Below are positions 51,340-63,484 of a DNA stretch of 64,000 nt, one piece after another. The stretch spans positions 199,924,736-199,988,735 of the forward strand of contig OZ018319.1 of assembly GCA_963969495.1 (NCBI GenBank), given 5' to 3'. Under the pieces are notes generated by a model. That model was not told the DNA's origin. It was given only the letters and a program-made list of their open reading frames with translations, and did no database searches. The number at the start of each line of letters is the position of its first letter. Position 1 is the first letter of the stretch. The position numbers and the translations under genes are program-made. The stretch is from Ceratothoa steindachneri (taxonomy: Eukaryota; Arthropoda; Malacostraca; Isopoda; Cymothoidae).

Positions 51340-52150
51340 GACGGCATATTCCTTCAATGGAATTTCCGCGGACTCCAGGCCAACTGGGAGGAGCGGCAGA
51401 GTCTCGCCTCTTTCCATTTCCCGTTAGCAATCTTTTAGAATTAGACCATTATGGACGCGTGCCCCATGCCCACCCTCCTGTGGTATAAGGGTTTTGCGAC
51501 CACACCACCACGGGATGGGGGCTGGGCAGGAGGATGCGTGATTTATACCTGACATGATGTCTCCGTTCTTCTCCTTTCCTTAAGCAACTCTTTTCAGTGA
51601 GTAGCAATGCAGCTACACCTAAATAGCAGGTATACTGCTATTTCTGCGTGAATTCCGACGTCAGCCGACTTTGACGAGAGGGAATTCCGCTGGGTCGTGG
51701 CATGGTTAACGAGCCATTTTTACTGATCGGGTATTTGAACGGTATACACCCCCTCTAGGGAGACTACTTGATTAATCATAGGGTTCAGGTCCTTGCTGAC
51801 CTGATCAACGAGCTTGAGATAGGTGTCCTAAATGAAGATGAGTTTACACATCACTGCACGATAACCGCCTTATTTTCCTGTCTTGATATATCTCTATGCT
51901 CTTCGGATGCACAACCTAATTTTGGGTGGGAGTAGTCAATGACCTCCATAGTAGTGATCACTTTCCCATTCAAATATTATTTTCTGGGTCGCTGCCACCT
52001 GAGAGCCCGCTCTGGTGGTGCTTGGTGTGAGCGTGGTGGTCCAAATTTTATGAAACGACTGATTTCTCTGTGTCAGTCGCGGAACTTAGGTCAGTGAAAG
52101 ATGCCGTTGAATTCTTCTCAGGCAACCTCATCGCCGTGGGCCTAATACTA
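51340..52150 (+). pseudogene. APE endonuclease of I-clade LINE, copy 2
   Basis: Starts LQWNFRGLQANWEE at 51355, a better-preserved version of the copy 1 start. Downstream nucleotide blocks align with copy 1 (GTGGCATGGTT; GATAGGTGTCCTAAATG; ACAACCTAATTTTGGGTGGG). A segment of about 50 bp near 51860-51900 is absent from copy 1. Protein frames are broken throughout. Confidence 0.7.
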
Positions 52151-52779
52151 TTTCAAGAACGTCTGGCCGTTTTGGACGCTGACAGCTTCCGTGGTGGTCA
52201 GCTGAGTGTGAGACGGCCCTAAAACAGAAGTACTATTCCTACAGACACTATAAATGCCACCCGAGCAAATTTACTATCTGTGAATTTCTCTAACTAGGGC
52301 TACGTTCTGGTATGTTTCGAAGCCCGCCCGCCGCTCTTCCTAGCGGGCATACTTGTCATCACTTAACGGGAAACCCCCTCTAGCAGAGGTGTGGAAGCGA
52401 GTCAAAAGGATTAAGGACAAGTTCTAGTAGGAGCCCCTTCCTTCATCCAAGAGAATGGGACGCAATCTCGGAACTCACGTCCGTGGTGGAGTCCTTCGTG
52501 ACCGGTTTCTCCGCATTTTCTATCCAGGATGCTGCTCCGCCAGTATTCAATGTGCCTCGTGATGTCTCTGAAGGCCACCAGGTTTACATTGAGTGAGTTG
52601 CGCTTCGCTCTCGCTTCGTGCGCCGACACCATCCCTTGTCAGAGCGATGTCCCGTACTCCATGCTTCGACACCTGTTAGATTTGTTCAACATGATCTGGG
52701 TGGAGGTTATACCCCCCCCCCGACTCCTTGCAAATGGCTACTGTGCTTGCTATTCAAAACCGAGGATAGATCACTCTAT

Positions 52780-53560
52780 CACGGTCGGCTTAAGCACAAT
52801 CTTTCTAATCTACTGCGTGTGAAAGTTTATGAAACAATTGGTAAATGTAAAACTAACCTTTTATCTGGAAAGCGTATGCCACCTGTCTTCCGCACAATAC
52901 GGTTTCCGCAAGTTTCACGCTACGTCGGATGGTCTGATTCGACTGGAAAAGGTGGTTTGCTAGCCCTTGCTTCGTAGACAGTACTACTGCACGATGTTTT
53001 TTTCAAGCCGGAGAAGGCTTATGATACCTCATGGCGATACGGTATCATGGAGACTCTCCACACGATGGGGGTGAGGGAACACCTCACAATCTTTAAATCT
53101 TAATTCTTGCGAGATCTTCGATTCCGTGTACGGGTAAGGGTGGGATTCCTCTCCGGTCCGAAGGAGCAGGAAGAGGGTGTCCCGCAGAGAGGTGTCCTTA
53201 GTGTCACAGTCTTTGCCCTGAGCATCAAAAGTATCACTTTGGCGCTGCTGGAATATGTTCACGCTACGCTCTACGTGGACAACCTTTTGATCTCTTTTGG
53301 TGCGGCCCAGAGGCCAACTCTCGAATGTCGACGCCAATAGCCATTGATCACCATCCCTCGCTATGCCAAATTCCACAGGGTTTGGTTTTCCCTGACCAAG
53401 ATTATGGTGGTACACTTCTGCCGCTATCCACGTCTTCAACCGGGCCCGAACTGTTTCAAAATTGGGGCTCACCTGGAATGGGTGGATTCGCTTCGTTTTA
53501 TTGCTCTTGTTTTTGACCGACACCCAAAGTAAGAGGCTCATATTCGTACCCTAAGTGTCT
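52780..53560 (+). pseudogene. Reverse transcriptase of I-clade LINE, copy 2
   Basis: Includes the segment around motif A (nucleotides encoding KAYDTSWRYGIMETLHTMGV) and motif B (QEEGVPQRGVLSVTVFALSI). Motif C is LYVDNLLISFGAAQ near 53268-53310, where one catalytic Asp is Asn. The usual GVPQGS reads GVPQRG in this copy and GVP in copy 1, so the family may normally have Arg here. Dead by stops and the Asn. Confidence 0.8.
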
Positions 53561-54179
53561 CTTGTACCCACGCCATGGATATTCTTCGTTCCATGTAATT
53601 CAGCAACTGGGGAGCTGATAGGGCTACTGTCTTATTTTTTATCGTTCCTTTGCTCGTTCCAAGCTCGCCTACAGATGCGAGTTTTATGCATATACAGCCA
53701 GCGTGTATTGCGGAAGGGCGACTCGATCAACGACACCGTTCTCCGCTTGGTGACCAGTGCATTTCGCACGTTCCCAATTGAGAGCTTATTTCTCAATTCT
53801 AAACAGGCACCGCGCGAGCCCGGTGCCTTTCCACTTGCCAACAGCTCTCACTGCATCCGCAGCTGATCTTGACGGTGCCTATGCCACTGATATACGCCAG
53901 TCATACCCTAAGCCCTTTCTGTTTATGGTTAGAAAACTCCTTTGAGAGCTTGGTGTAGCTTCCAGGCCGGTAGCTTCCCTGGTTCTGCCCAGGACGCCAC
54001 TCTGGAGGGTACTTACTAACTTTGACAATTTGTCGCCACGCCTCTGTTCCAAAGCTTCTACAGCGCCGGGAGTACTGCGCTCTGCCTTTTTATAGCACAA
54101 CTCGCGTCACACTGGATCCATGTCAGTGTATACGGTTTGCTCCAAACCCAAAAGGGATCGGTTTTCTGCCAGGCGCTGC

Positions 54180-54905
54180 ATATGTCTTCATGACCAAGCT
54201 GGTTGCATTACGCTGGTCGGTACGGGAGATAACGCGTCGTGCCCGTTTAGGAGACCGGATTGTGATCTATAGTGACTCAAAAGGGGCCCTGAGTGCTCGC
54301 GGGCCTTAGGAATCTTCGCATCTCCTGGTTTGCCGTGTCCGTGACGCTACGGTTTCCGCTAGTCAGGCGTATGTCCAGATTATCTTCTGCTGGGTTCCTG
54401 GACATGTGTGAATTCCAGGGAATAAGCGCTCCGATGAGGACACCAAAGAGTCCGCAAGAAATTGGCGACCAGACTACCCTGTACTCTTTCTTCACACCGA
54501 TTACATGGCATGTATACGTGAAGCCCTCCGTGCTGCTTGGCAAAGAAGATGGGAGACGGCCGAAGAGAACTAAAAGTTGCGTGTCATTGCGTCGCGACTG
54601 TTCCCATTGACCTACCCCCAATTCCCCGACGGCTTCAGGTTGCTCTCTGTCCTCTTCGAATTGGGCACACTCGCGGGACGCACCGCCATTTGATGGAGCG
54701 CACCCGGCTCCTTATTACAACGAATGCGTTGTCTACCAGACTGTTCAGCACATTCTTGTTGAATGTCACAGTCCACCTTCGCGCACGTTACCTGTTCGGG
54801 TATCGAGATGAGGGTGGTCGCTACCGCTTGTACTTCTACTCCGGACATGTTCTTGTACACAGACTTGTAGACTATATGACATTTTGGAGGAGGTGCCTCC
54901 TTCGC
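54180..54905 (+). pseudogene. RNase H and terminal region of I-clade LINE, copy 2
   Basis: IVIYSDSKGALSARGP (catalytic block D-S) and, in another frame, IIFCWVPGHV then NKRSDEDTKES (P-G-H ... N-x-x-S/A-D). The following frame aligns with copy 1 up to YMTFWRRCLLRF near 54900. The cysteine motif is eroded. Confidence 0.78.
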
Positions 54906-55199
54906 TTTATTTTACTCTCTCTGTAGTAGGTCGCATTTTCCTGTTCCAGAGGGAGGCGGGCCTACCGCCGGCGCCGGAGTGCGCCTCCCTCTTGTTTCTT
55001 TTTTGCTTTTCTTGTTTTTCATCATTTTTTTGTTTTTTATCTTTGTTAATTGTTTTGTTTTTGCATTTTTGACTTGTTTTTTTAATCTGGGTTAGTATTA
55101 GGTTTTAGATGATTCCTACGATTTTGCACCAGTAGGCAATCGCCAGATGGGCTCCTAAATTTAATAAAAAAAGACAAACCAAAACCTGACTTTCATAAA

Positions 55200-56300
55200 A
55201 ATTATGTGCTGGAGCTCGCCCCACGCTACCACGAGGTTATTATCATGACTCTCTCAGCTGATCCAATACCAGTGACTTGCCCAACAAGTGAGAACTACAA
55301 TGGGGACAAAAATAAAGATGAACTATTACAATTCCGTGTAAATGAACTGAAAGAACTATTTCTTAAAGAGATCGAAGAAAGGTTGAAGAGGATAATAGGT
55401 ACATTGAGCGAGGCAGAGGCAAACAACAATCGAAGAACTCATTTCCGGACTCTTATCATATTTACAAAGGAACAATGAACAAATAGATAAAGATTCAGAA
55501 TGCAAAAAAATATTAAATGAAATAGAAATTATAAGTCGAACCCACAAATTCAAAGAATCTTAGAAGCAGTCATAAGAGAACTAAAGGTTCTGATCCCTAT
55601 CTAGATCACAGACAAACAAAAACCCTCCTACAAAATGACCACGCCACAAACTACAAGCAATAGCCATCAAAAACAACAAAACCACCTATAATATCCTAAA
55701 CATATACACACCCCTCTTCATCTCAACACTGCCTAGCAAGTTTCTCACCAACCTAGCCCTAACTTCTTCCTATGGGGCAACCTTAACGCCCACCACCCCT
55801 GGTGGCTAACCTCACACTCTCAGACAACTAGAGGCACCACCATCATCGACAGCTACACTCACTGAATATCCCCAACAACAGAAACCAGCCACCAAAGAAA
55901 GCCCTCAAATACACGCACACACAACCTTATATTACCCGATGTAACCTTCTGTTCTCCACACAGCTCCACGAGCAAACCTCTCCCAATCCTCATCTCATTC
56001 CAATTAACCCAACTTCCCACAGCGCTAACAAAAAAGACACAAATTGCAAAAAAGGTGTATGGAGCGAATTCACATCCCAAATCAAAAATGCACTTTCTAA
56101 CTTCACAATTGAGCAATTTTCTTCCTTCTACCAGGCCCTTGCACACTATACCATAACAATCAACCAAGAAACACATCACCCGAGGACACAGGAAATATAC
56201 AACCTCATAAACAATGAAACACATTAAGACAAAACTGAGCACACAGAGACGAGCAACTCAAGAAAATCCACAACCTCAACACACAAATCAACACTCATCG
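55200..56300 (+). pseudogene. LINE fragment: coiled coil ORF and APE endonuclease end (Jockey-group)
   Basis: A 90-codon frame (55206-55478) ends in a charged helix (LQFRVNELKELFLKEIEERL). Beyond it, frames give YNILNIYTP, then FLTNLA, then NLNAHHPWW (the G-D-F-N-A-H-H-P-W-W block with Asp replaced) and TTRGTTIIDSY, hallmarks of a Jockey-group APE endonuclease. VWSEFTSQIKNALSNFTI follows. No RT follows, because Tc1 sequence begins at 56500. Frames break at least four times. Confidence 0.6.
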
Positions 56301-56499
56301 TTACTAAAGAACAGGAAAACTGAAACAATGCCACCAATTAATCAAACACAAAACAAACCGAATTTAACTCAAGCGTACAAGAAAAATACACACATCACAC
56401 ACCCAACCGCCACCTCCAACAAATCACTTCTCACCAGAGACTATAGAAGGATTTTTGAAAATTATCTGAAGAATGATGCGCGCAAATTTAGCCTAGAAA

Positions 56500-56800
56500 T
56501 ATGAGTCTTTCAACACGACAACGACCACAGCCAGACAACGAAATTAGTTTATTCCTGGTTGAAGGAAGCTAACATATACTTTTTGGTATGGCCATCGCAG
56601 TCACCCGAAATCAACCCGTTAGAAACTTTATGACATAAACTGAAAGTCCGGGTCCATGTAAGACGCCCCTAAAACATCAATGAATTAAGAGTTTTGAAAG
56701 GACGAGTGGAACAAAACTGCCTCCGAGGTTTGTTTGAATTTAGTCACAAACTATTATAATCGTTTGAGGAGAGTCATTAAGCAAAAAGTTAATACAGTAT
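56500..56800 (+). pseudogene. Tc1-like transposase C-terminal fragment
   Basis: Frames give VFQHDNDHSQTTKLVYSWLK (second catalytic Asp in H-D-N-D), VWPSQSPEINPLETL (final block, Glu) and KLKVRVHVRRP, then RGLFEFSHKLL. This is the order of a Tc1 DDE domain. The N-terminus and first Asp are absent. A stop follows the final Glu block. Confidence 0.78.
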
Positions 56801-57204
56801 ATAGTATTGACTATGAAAAGTCAGCCTCCACGGGGCGCGCTATTAAGCTCTACTGAACCCATTATTTAATATATTTATTATCAACTTATAATAGGGATGA
56901 ATACTTTTGATTGAATTTTGTGGGTGTATCTATCAAAAGATTCGTCTCAATGTCTCCTACACCAATGTATAGGTTCGTATCTAGAAGAAATTATTGATGC
57001 ATATTTTCCTTTCGACGCATTTGATTAACTGGGACTGTACATAAGTAATGTTGCATTCAACTAATCTCTAAAAACATCCTTGAAACTGCTTGTATTGTCA
57101 TCCGTCCACAATTTAAATATGAATATTGGCCAATTTTCTCTTGACCCTTTTATTATTAACCTTATAAATCCAAAAATGCATCTGGTTTAAAAGCTCGTTC
57201 TATA
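56801..57204. other. Unassigned AT-rich DNA between two Tc1 pseudogenes
   Basis: No motif recognised; it may contain terminal parts of either element. Confidence 0.4.
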
Positions 57205-57575
57205 TCAACTAAACCAATCGTCAGTAAAAATAACCAGAAGGCGAAACTCGAATATGCTGACGCTCATGTTGTTTGATGGATAAAGATTAGAAGAGAATTA
57301 ATTTCAGCACGAAAGTAAATTTAATTTAGTTGCATCTGATTGCAGATGCTTTGATAGATGCGTGACAGGTAACAAACTTAACTCTAAAGGCGTTAAAATG
57401 AATGCCAATTGAGAACCTCTGGAAGATCATTAAGACAAAATTCGTGACCAGCAGCCTTCAACTGCGACTAATTTATGGACGAAAATTCAGCAAGAATGGA
57501 ACAAAATAACAGCAGAAATTTGCAAGAAATTGGTGAGGTCCTGTAGTCGTCGTTGTGCCGAAGTAATATAAAACA
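57205..57575 (+). pseudogene. Second Tc1-like transposase, internally deleted
   Basis: KPIVSKNNQKAKLEYADAHV then sequence matching F-S-D-E-S-K-F (here decayed) and KFNLVASDC. It jumps to EPLEDH-DKIRDQQPSTATN and LWTKIQQEWNKITAEICKKL, ending VRSCSRRCAEVI. The stretch with the second Asp is missing, so about 70 codons were deleted. The 3' part is well preserved. A different family from the copy at 56500. Confidence 0.75.
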
Positions 57576-58037
57576 AAACACATATTAAGTGTTTTAAGTT
57601 TCATCGTTGTCAAATCTTGTTTGGTTTCTAGTGTATTTTACTTGCTAAGCAATTCCGCGAATGGTCGTTCTCTTTTTTTGCCCGTATCAATATTCCATTT
57701 TGTTAGTTTATTCAGTATAATTTCTTGAATATACGATTGTATTATATGGAATCTTCATATAATATATTAAATGCATGCCTTTATGCACCATGGAAATTTC
57801 ATTTACCTTCTCAGATTTTTAAAAATATTTTAATAAAAGAAAATCGTTCTCTTGTTTTGCTCGGTAGTTTACTGTACATCTCTTAACACACCTTATCCAT
57901 CCCCCCATAATTTCCTGAGTTGTCCTTCGCGCTCAAAAAAAACTTTTCCATACACTACCTACAGCACTCGCCAGATTTATTCACCACTACTTCTTGCGTT
58001 TACCTTTTTATATCCTCTACCCTTAGACAATAGTAGT
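57576..58037. other. Unassigned AT-rich DNA
   Basis: No feature recognised before the TA at 58038 that marks the next transposon. Confidence 0.4.
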
Positions 58038-58356
58038 ACAGGGTCCGTTTTTTACATGTTCTACATTTGAAGTTTAATAAAATCAAGAATAATTTTGTAA
58101 TCACAATGATACTTTAAGAAGTTGTTTGTAATAGTCTCATGTTCTTTGTCCTAAAATTTCTAATTGATTCATTTATTATTTTAGAAGTTATGCCACTTTT
58201 AGAAAATCAGTCATGTTTTTGCTAGAAACGGAAAGCGTAAAACATTTTGTTGAAAAAAGTGATTTTAGGAATGCTCGATTCTTAGCATTGAAAAACAGAT
58301 CAGAATAAGTGGGATTGTAAAAAGGTGCAACATACAATGTAATGAAATAAAAAAAA

Positions 58357-59263
58357 ATGAAACTTAAGCCATACAAGATTCAGGTTGTGCAAAAATTAGA
58401 AGACAACGATTTCGCGAAAAGAAAATCGTATGCAGAAGAATTTAGACGAAAATTTGGGGACGTTGATGTACCGCTCGTGATAATGTCGGACGACATGCAC
58501 TTCCATCTCAGCGGATAGAAAGATAAGCAGAACAACAGAATATGGTCGGATCACAACCCAGTGAAAGTTGTCAACAGTGAATCTGTTGACCAGTTCAAGC
58601 CAAGACTAGACAAAGTCTTGAAAAGTGGCCGTTTAGGGACGCAAAACAATTGAGCAGCCATGTGCCCGCTCGATTGCTAGTCCAAAGGTACCCTCTTTGA
58701 ATGGACCGTAAGGTCTCCTAGGGTACTCTCTTTCCTTGTAACTCCTTGTAACCATAAAGAGCCGCATCCTGCAAAAACCACTGCGTGGTGTGCGATAACA
58801 CCTCAGAAGATCATTGGGCCGTAGTTTTATGAGAATGAAAATGGAAATTCAATCACTGTGAATGGCGAAAGATACCGACACATGTTTGAAGAATGTTTTT
58901 TACCGAACTTTCGAAGGCTTCGAAATAGACGACAACTGTTTTTTTTTTCAGCAAGATGGTGCAACATCACATACATCGGATTAAATAATGCAGTTGTTAA
59001 GACGAGACTTCAGCGAAAAAAACATTTCTCGAAACAGTGAATTTAAGTGGCCTCCAAAATACCCCGATCTAACACCTTTGGATTTTTTTTATGGAGATAT
59101 TTAAAAGATCGTGTTTACCGTAATAAACCTATAAGTACCCAACAACTAAAAAATAATATCACTGAAGAACTTTTGAAAAAAGTGATGAGAACAACTTCGT
59201 CACGAGTAAATGAATGTTATGAGAGGAATGGTCAGTATTTGAAAAGAAGAATCTTCAAATAAA
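58357..59263 (+). pseudogene. DDE_3-type transposase, N-terminally deleted and interrupted
   Basis: Starts MKLKPYKIQVVQKLEDNDFA, i.e. at the start of the catalytic domain; the HTH N-terminus (about 130 residues) is missing. IMSDDMHFHLSG holds the first catalytic Asp, and WSDHNP follows. After the CR1 insert come KTTAWCAITPQKIIGP, ITVNGERYRHMFEECFLPNF and (frame-shifted) FSARWCN where Q-Q-D-G-A-T is expected, then LTPLDFFLWRYLKDRVYRNK in overlapping frames (third Asp) and RVNECYERNGQYLKRRIFK to a stop at 59261. Several frameshifts. Confidence 0.82.
58563..58753 (+). mobile_element. CR1 3'-end fragment (same family as copies A-D)
   Basis: Aligns with the 3' end of CR1 copy C (37180-37398): CAACAGTGAATCTGTTGACC ... 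CAAAGTCTTGAAAA ... GGTACCCTCTTTGAAT ... TAGGGTACT. It ends in CCTTGTAACTCCTTGTAACC. It is a severely 5'-truncated insertion (about 190 bp) within the transposase reading frame. Confidence 0.88.
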
Positions 59264-59584
59264 TTAAATTCAGTTATTATGTTAAGTATGCATACTGATT
59301 ATTAGTCTTAGTTTGTTATTAATTTTAAGTAAATAAAGTTAGTTAAAATAAAATTGGTTTTAATAGTCGATAAATATCTGAAAGTTCAGCGAAAATTTGT
59401 TAAAAATCAATGCTTCACTAAAACTGGCAAACTTCTACAAAAATAAATGAATCAATTAGCTATTTACGACCAAAAACCTTACAACTATTACCAACAACTT
59501 CTGAAAGTTTAATTATGATCACAAAATTATTCTTGATTTTATTAAACTTGAAATGTAGGACAGGTAAAACAAAAACACCCTGTA

Positions 59585-60290
59585 TTACTACATTTTACTA
59601 GTAATCAGGCCCTCTTCACTTCCATAACGCAATCACAACCACTCTTTAGCATCTCAGCGACTATATCATCTGCATACTTCAGCTGCCTTCCCATATGCCA
59701 GGTCTCTCACAACACTAAAAATCTCTTGCATGCTTATATGTCGTTTCTCTCTGTCTCCTTCTGATTCTCATTTTATTCCCACCTTCCTGCGTCTTCTCAT
59801 CCGTGCACCGGCCAATTTAACCTTACACATCTTTCACATCAAATACGTTTCACAACATATTCATTCTTATTCGGCGCAGATCAATCATACTCTTAACTCG
59901 CTCTCTTCTTCTCCTTTACCCAACGAGATTGAAATCATGCACATTTCTGTGCTGAAAAAATGTTTGCTGCACAAATTTCTTTCAGCACAAAACCCTACCT
60001 ATTTCTACATTTCATTCTCTATGTGTGTATCAAAAGTTCACGTTATCCACCTCGCTCATTGTCACCTATTCGTTCTTTCATATATCTTGCACCCATCAAC
60101 TGTCATTGCCCATTCACACTTCCATCCACCACTCGTCCCAAGTCATGATTCCTCAACCTCACTTCTCTCATTACAGGATCCATACACTACACTACAACCG
60201 CGCACACTTTTACTCGTGCATATCTCAACTTCACCGACATAATTCTCGAGCTCACACACATTCAAACCCAACTCTTATATCACGCCACCC
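59585..60290. other. Unassigned, CA/CT-biased; 170-codon open frame of doubtful meaning
   Basis: A plus-strand frame at 59730-60242 is S-, H- and L-rich (LHIFHIKYVSQHIHSYSAQI) with overlapping open frames, suggesting composition bias and not coding. No motif recognised. Confidence 0.35.
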
Positions 60291-60639
60291 CTCACTCAAA
60301 AGACAGGAAGAATCTCCTTAAGGAAATATCGGTTATTCGTTCCTTCAAGGGAGGCAGCTGCTGAGCTTGGCTCTTGTTCGGGGCGTTTGAGGCCCCTTCG
60401 ATAGGGCGGATTCCCCAGCATTGATGGACAGACAGAAGGGGTATGAAGAGTAGGACCGCAGCAAATTTCGCCCTCCCACACAACCGGTAACAGGTAGGAA
60501 CAAGTCCGTATAGAGTGGGCGTGTCGGCCTGGATCGAGGTTTGTTCCTGGACGCTACCATACCCACCCCTGTAAATACTGGCTAGGGTTCGGATTCCATA
60601 TCACCAAGCGGATCCTCACTGAATTATGTGAATATATGT

Positions 60640-60873
60640 GGGCGTGGCTTGAGCGTGCGAGTGGGCGGAGTCAGGGGGCGACGGGAAGTGGGCGGGGCGA
60701 AAGGCGGGCAGTCGGTTCAGGGGTGTGTTGGCCGCTGCCGCCTATCGTGACTTGTGTGCTGTGACCGTTTCCTCCCGTCTCCTCCTCTCCGCGCCCGCAA
60801 CTCAGAAGCGCCCATTGTCAAGTCCAAGCACGTCGGCGGCTCATCACTCGGTTTCTTCGAGCTTTCGCTCAAG
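60640..60873 (+). promoter_or_regulatory. Candidate host promoter and non-coding first exon
   Basis: A CpG- and GC-rich island with GC-box-like motifs (GTGGGCGGAG at about 60661, GTGGGCGGGGCG at about 60688) is followed by pyrimidine-rich GTTTCCTCCCGTCTCC. A consensus 5' splice site, CTCAAG/GTGAGC, lies at 60873/60874. No ATG-initiated frame of note precedes the donor. This combination, without any TE signature, would fit the 5' end of a host gene transcribed rightward. Neither TSS nor acceptor can be shown from sequence alone. Confidence 0.3.
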
Positions 60874-62576
60874 GTGAGCCTAACACAAATCGAGTGTGGT
60901 CGGTCGAGCGCCTACTAACTGGGGCATATCCCCTCGGCCGCTGCGACCAGCCAAGGGGAAAAGGAAAAGGCAGTGCTCCCTAGGGGCCAAGCGGGGTCAA
61001 CACTGACTCTGGTCGGCCATCGGATGGGCACCCGATTCTGGCGAACCTTTTTCAGCGTCTTCTTTAGGCGGAGATGACCTGGCTTTCGAACCCCCGCCCC
61101 CTTTCGCTCTCGCCCCTTAATTGGGTCACGAGACCTGCGGGGAAAGGAAGATTGGACTAGAGGGGTAGCGCCGGTAGTGGGTTGGGTAAGGGTAGGGGTT
61201 GAGATTGATTTGATAGAACTCCCCAAAGGATGGATGTTAAGTTGTGCTCCCCAGCGCCCCCCATCCCTCCATCCACTCAGGGCGAATGCAATCGTTAGTC
61301 GCACACCTAACTTTTTTCAAATGGGTGGGGATGGAATAGGGTGTTAGAGGGGGGGGGAGCTATAAACCAAGGAGGTGAGTGAGGGTTTAGCTTGCTCGAG
61401 CAGCCTATTTTCACTTCCTCTAACTTCACCACATTAAATACATTCTGCCATAGCTGCCCTTGTTTGTTTTCGCTTATTATTTCAATAATAAAAAGTCAGG
61501 CGGGGGTGAAGGGGGCTCTCATTATCCCGATGGAGGACCTTCGAAAGCACTGCGCAACGGGGTGATTTAAGTTTGCTCTCGAAACGTGTTAAATTGTGCA
61601 TGGGTATCGCCAGGAGTGAAATATGAGTGGAGTCGTGCATGTTTTGAGTGTCAGGCTATAATAAGACGAGAAATGAAGTGTAGTTTGCTGTGGAACAGGG
61701 AGTGAAAGAGCAAAGAACGGTCCACGGATAGGAGAAAACCTGATGGGCCATACGGCCCATTCGAGAGTGTCTCAACTGGCTTGTACTTAAACATGAATTT
61801 TTCCGAGTTTATTCTCCCTTACACTTCTCTTTTGATCCACCGTTCACAAGAACATGACATTATCATGGATGTTGAAGCAATAAACAAAGAAAAATGTGAG
61901 CTTGTGAGTAGTGAAAGTATGGAATTATTTAATTGAAAAGAATCTCCAACAGTGGATGGCGCAGGGCAATTCCGTGACGAGCCAAAAAAGAAGCAAATTT
62001 AAATTATTCGCAATAAAATCAAACGAATTCCGCCGCAAAGTGAAAGCGGACACGATGGTGCTTGGGAATTGAGAGGGAAGCAATGAACTGAGCTTTATCG
62101 CCCCAGATTCCTCAAACCAGAACTGGGTTCATCCAGTATCGAACACCAGACACGTTAGTATTGTGTTGGTATGAGGAGAGGCAAAAGAGAACCCGGGTAC
62201 TACGAGTGCATTGAGAAAGACTCCTGGACTTTAGGGGATCCGCGTCATTGCGGCTTCTATTTAAACAGAGATTGTGAGGAGAAGAGACAAATGATGCAAT
62301 CGGAATGGAGTCAACTCTTCAATTTATCCCCATTAAATAGAATAATCCATTTACATTTTTCTTTGACTTATGGAAGTTGAGTTCTCGCTGGCCAAATCGA
62401 TTCGACGATGGTTTTCTGACGTCGAGGAAGGGGTTCTAGCTGGACCCCATTCGGCAGATACGCTGATACTCACACCAACTGCGATAGATAGGTAGCTAGC
62501 TCCACAGTCAGCATCAAACACCTAGTCTAATAAAACACCGCTATCATTTCCCTTCCCACCATCATAGCACAACATT
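60874..62576. other. Unassigned; intron candidate if the donor at 60874 is real
   Basis: Moderately GC-rich to 61300, then AT-richer. ATGGGCC-ATAC-GGCCCAT at 61743-61760 is a perfect 7-bp hairpin. A 129-codon minus-strand frame (61304-60915) and a 69-codon plus frame (62171-62380) show no motifs. Confidence 0.4.
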
Positions 62577-62583
62577 CTGTCTC

Positions 62584-62631
<48 letters not shown>
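62577..62631. repeat. (CT)n microsatellite
   Basis: CT repeats, nearly uninterrupted, followed after 12 bp by a short (GA)n run. Confidence 0.97.
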
Positions 62632-62633
<2 letters not shown>

Positions 62634-62639
62634 AGTGGT

Positions 62640-63432
62640 ATAAGAGAGAGAGAGAATGGCGAATGGGGCGATCTACATTATTATAAGAGTGGGCAAAGAT
62701 TACTTGTGAGAGCGAGAAAAGGGGGGATAAATGAATGAGATAAGGAGTGAATGATTGAATGAAATCGAAAGAGAGAGAGAAAGAATGAATGAATGAAAGA
62801 GAACAATAATGAATAAATGCAAGAGAGAATAAATGAATGAAAGAAAGAGAAAAAATAAATTAATGTAAGGGAGATAAAGAATGATTGAATGAGAGAGAAT
62901 AAATGAATAAAAGAGATAATGAATGAAAGGGAGAGAATATATGAATATAAGAGAATGAAGGAATACGAGAGTGAATGAATGAATAAATTGAACAGAATGA
63001 AAATAAATAAATGAGAAAGAGAGAGAGAGAGAATGGGTGGATGAAAAGGAGAGAGAAAATGAATGAATGAAAGAGAAAGGGAATGAATGGATGAAAGAGA
63101 TATAACTAATGAGTGAATAATGAAAGTAATGAAAGAGAGAATATATGAATCAAAGTGTGAAATACTGAATGACAGAGATATATGATAATAATTGAATGAA
63201 AGAGAGAGAGAGAGAGAATTAATAAAAGAGAGAATGAATGAATAGATGGATAAAATAGAATCAATGAATGAAAAAATAGAGAATGAATAGAAGAGAAAAT
63301 GAGTAAAATAGGGAATAATTGAATGAAAGAAAAAATAAAGAATAAATGAAAGAGAGAGAATGTATGAATATAAGAGAATGCAGGAATATGCGTGAATGAA
63401 TGAAAGAAAACGAGAATGAATAAATGGAAGAC

Positions 63433-63484
<52 letters not shown>

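Larger units (their letters stand above)
51130..55172 (+). mobile_element. I-clade non-LTR retrotransposon, copy 2
   Basis: Collinear with 10010-13775 of copy 1, starting at AAGGTTTCGAG, and continuing past the point where copy 1 breaks. The 3' end TTTAATAAAAAAAG near 55158-55172 is a plausible A-rich tail. It lacks the 5' region and ORF1 (5' truncation). It is more degraded than copy 1 but keeps the RT segment deleted there. Confidence 0.82.
58040..59582 (+). mobile_element. mariner-family transposon with about 70-bp TIRs, split by a CR1 fragment
   Basis: The left end CAGGGTCCGTTTTTTACATG and the reverse complement of the right end CAGGGTGTTTTTGTTTTACC start inverted repeats. These continue with TTCAAGTTTAATAAAATCAA-type sequence and AATAATTTTGT for about 70 bp (58040-58108; 59514-59582). 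TA flanks both sides (58038-58039; 59583-59584). The interior encodes part of a DDE_3-type transposase. Removing the CR1 insert gives about 1.35 kb. Confidence 0.88.

Noticed and set aside
55859..56242. 127-codon minus-strand frame with hydrophobic segments
   Set aside because: The plus strand carries recognisable LINE endonuclease blocks (NLNAHHPWW) over the same bases; the minus frame is its shadow.
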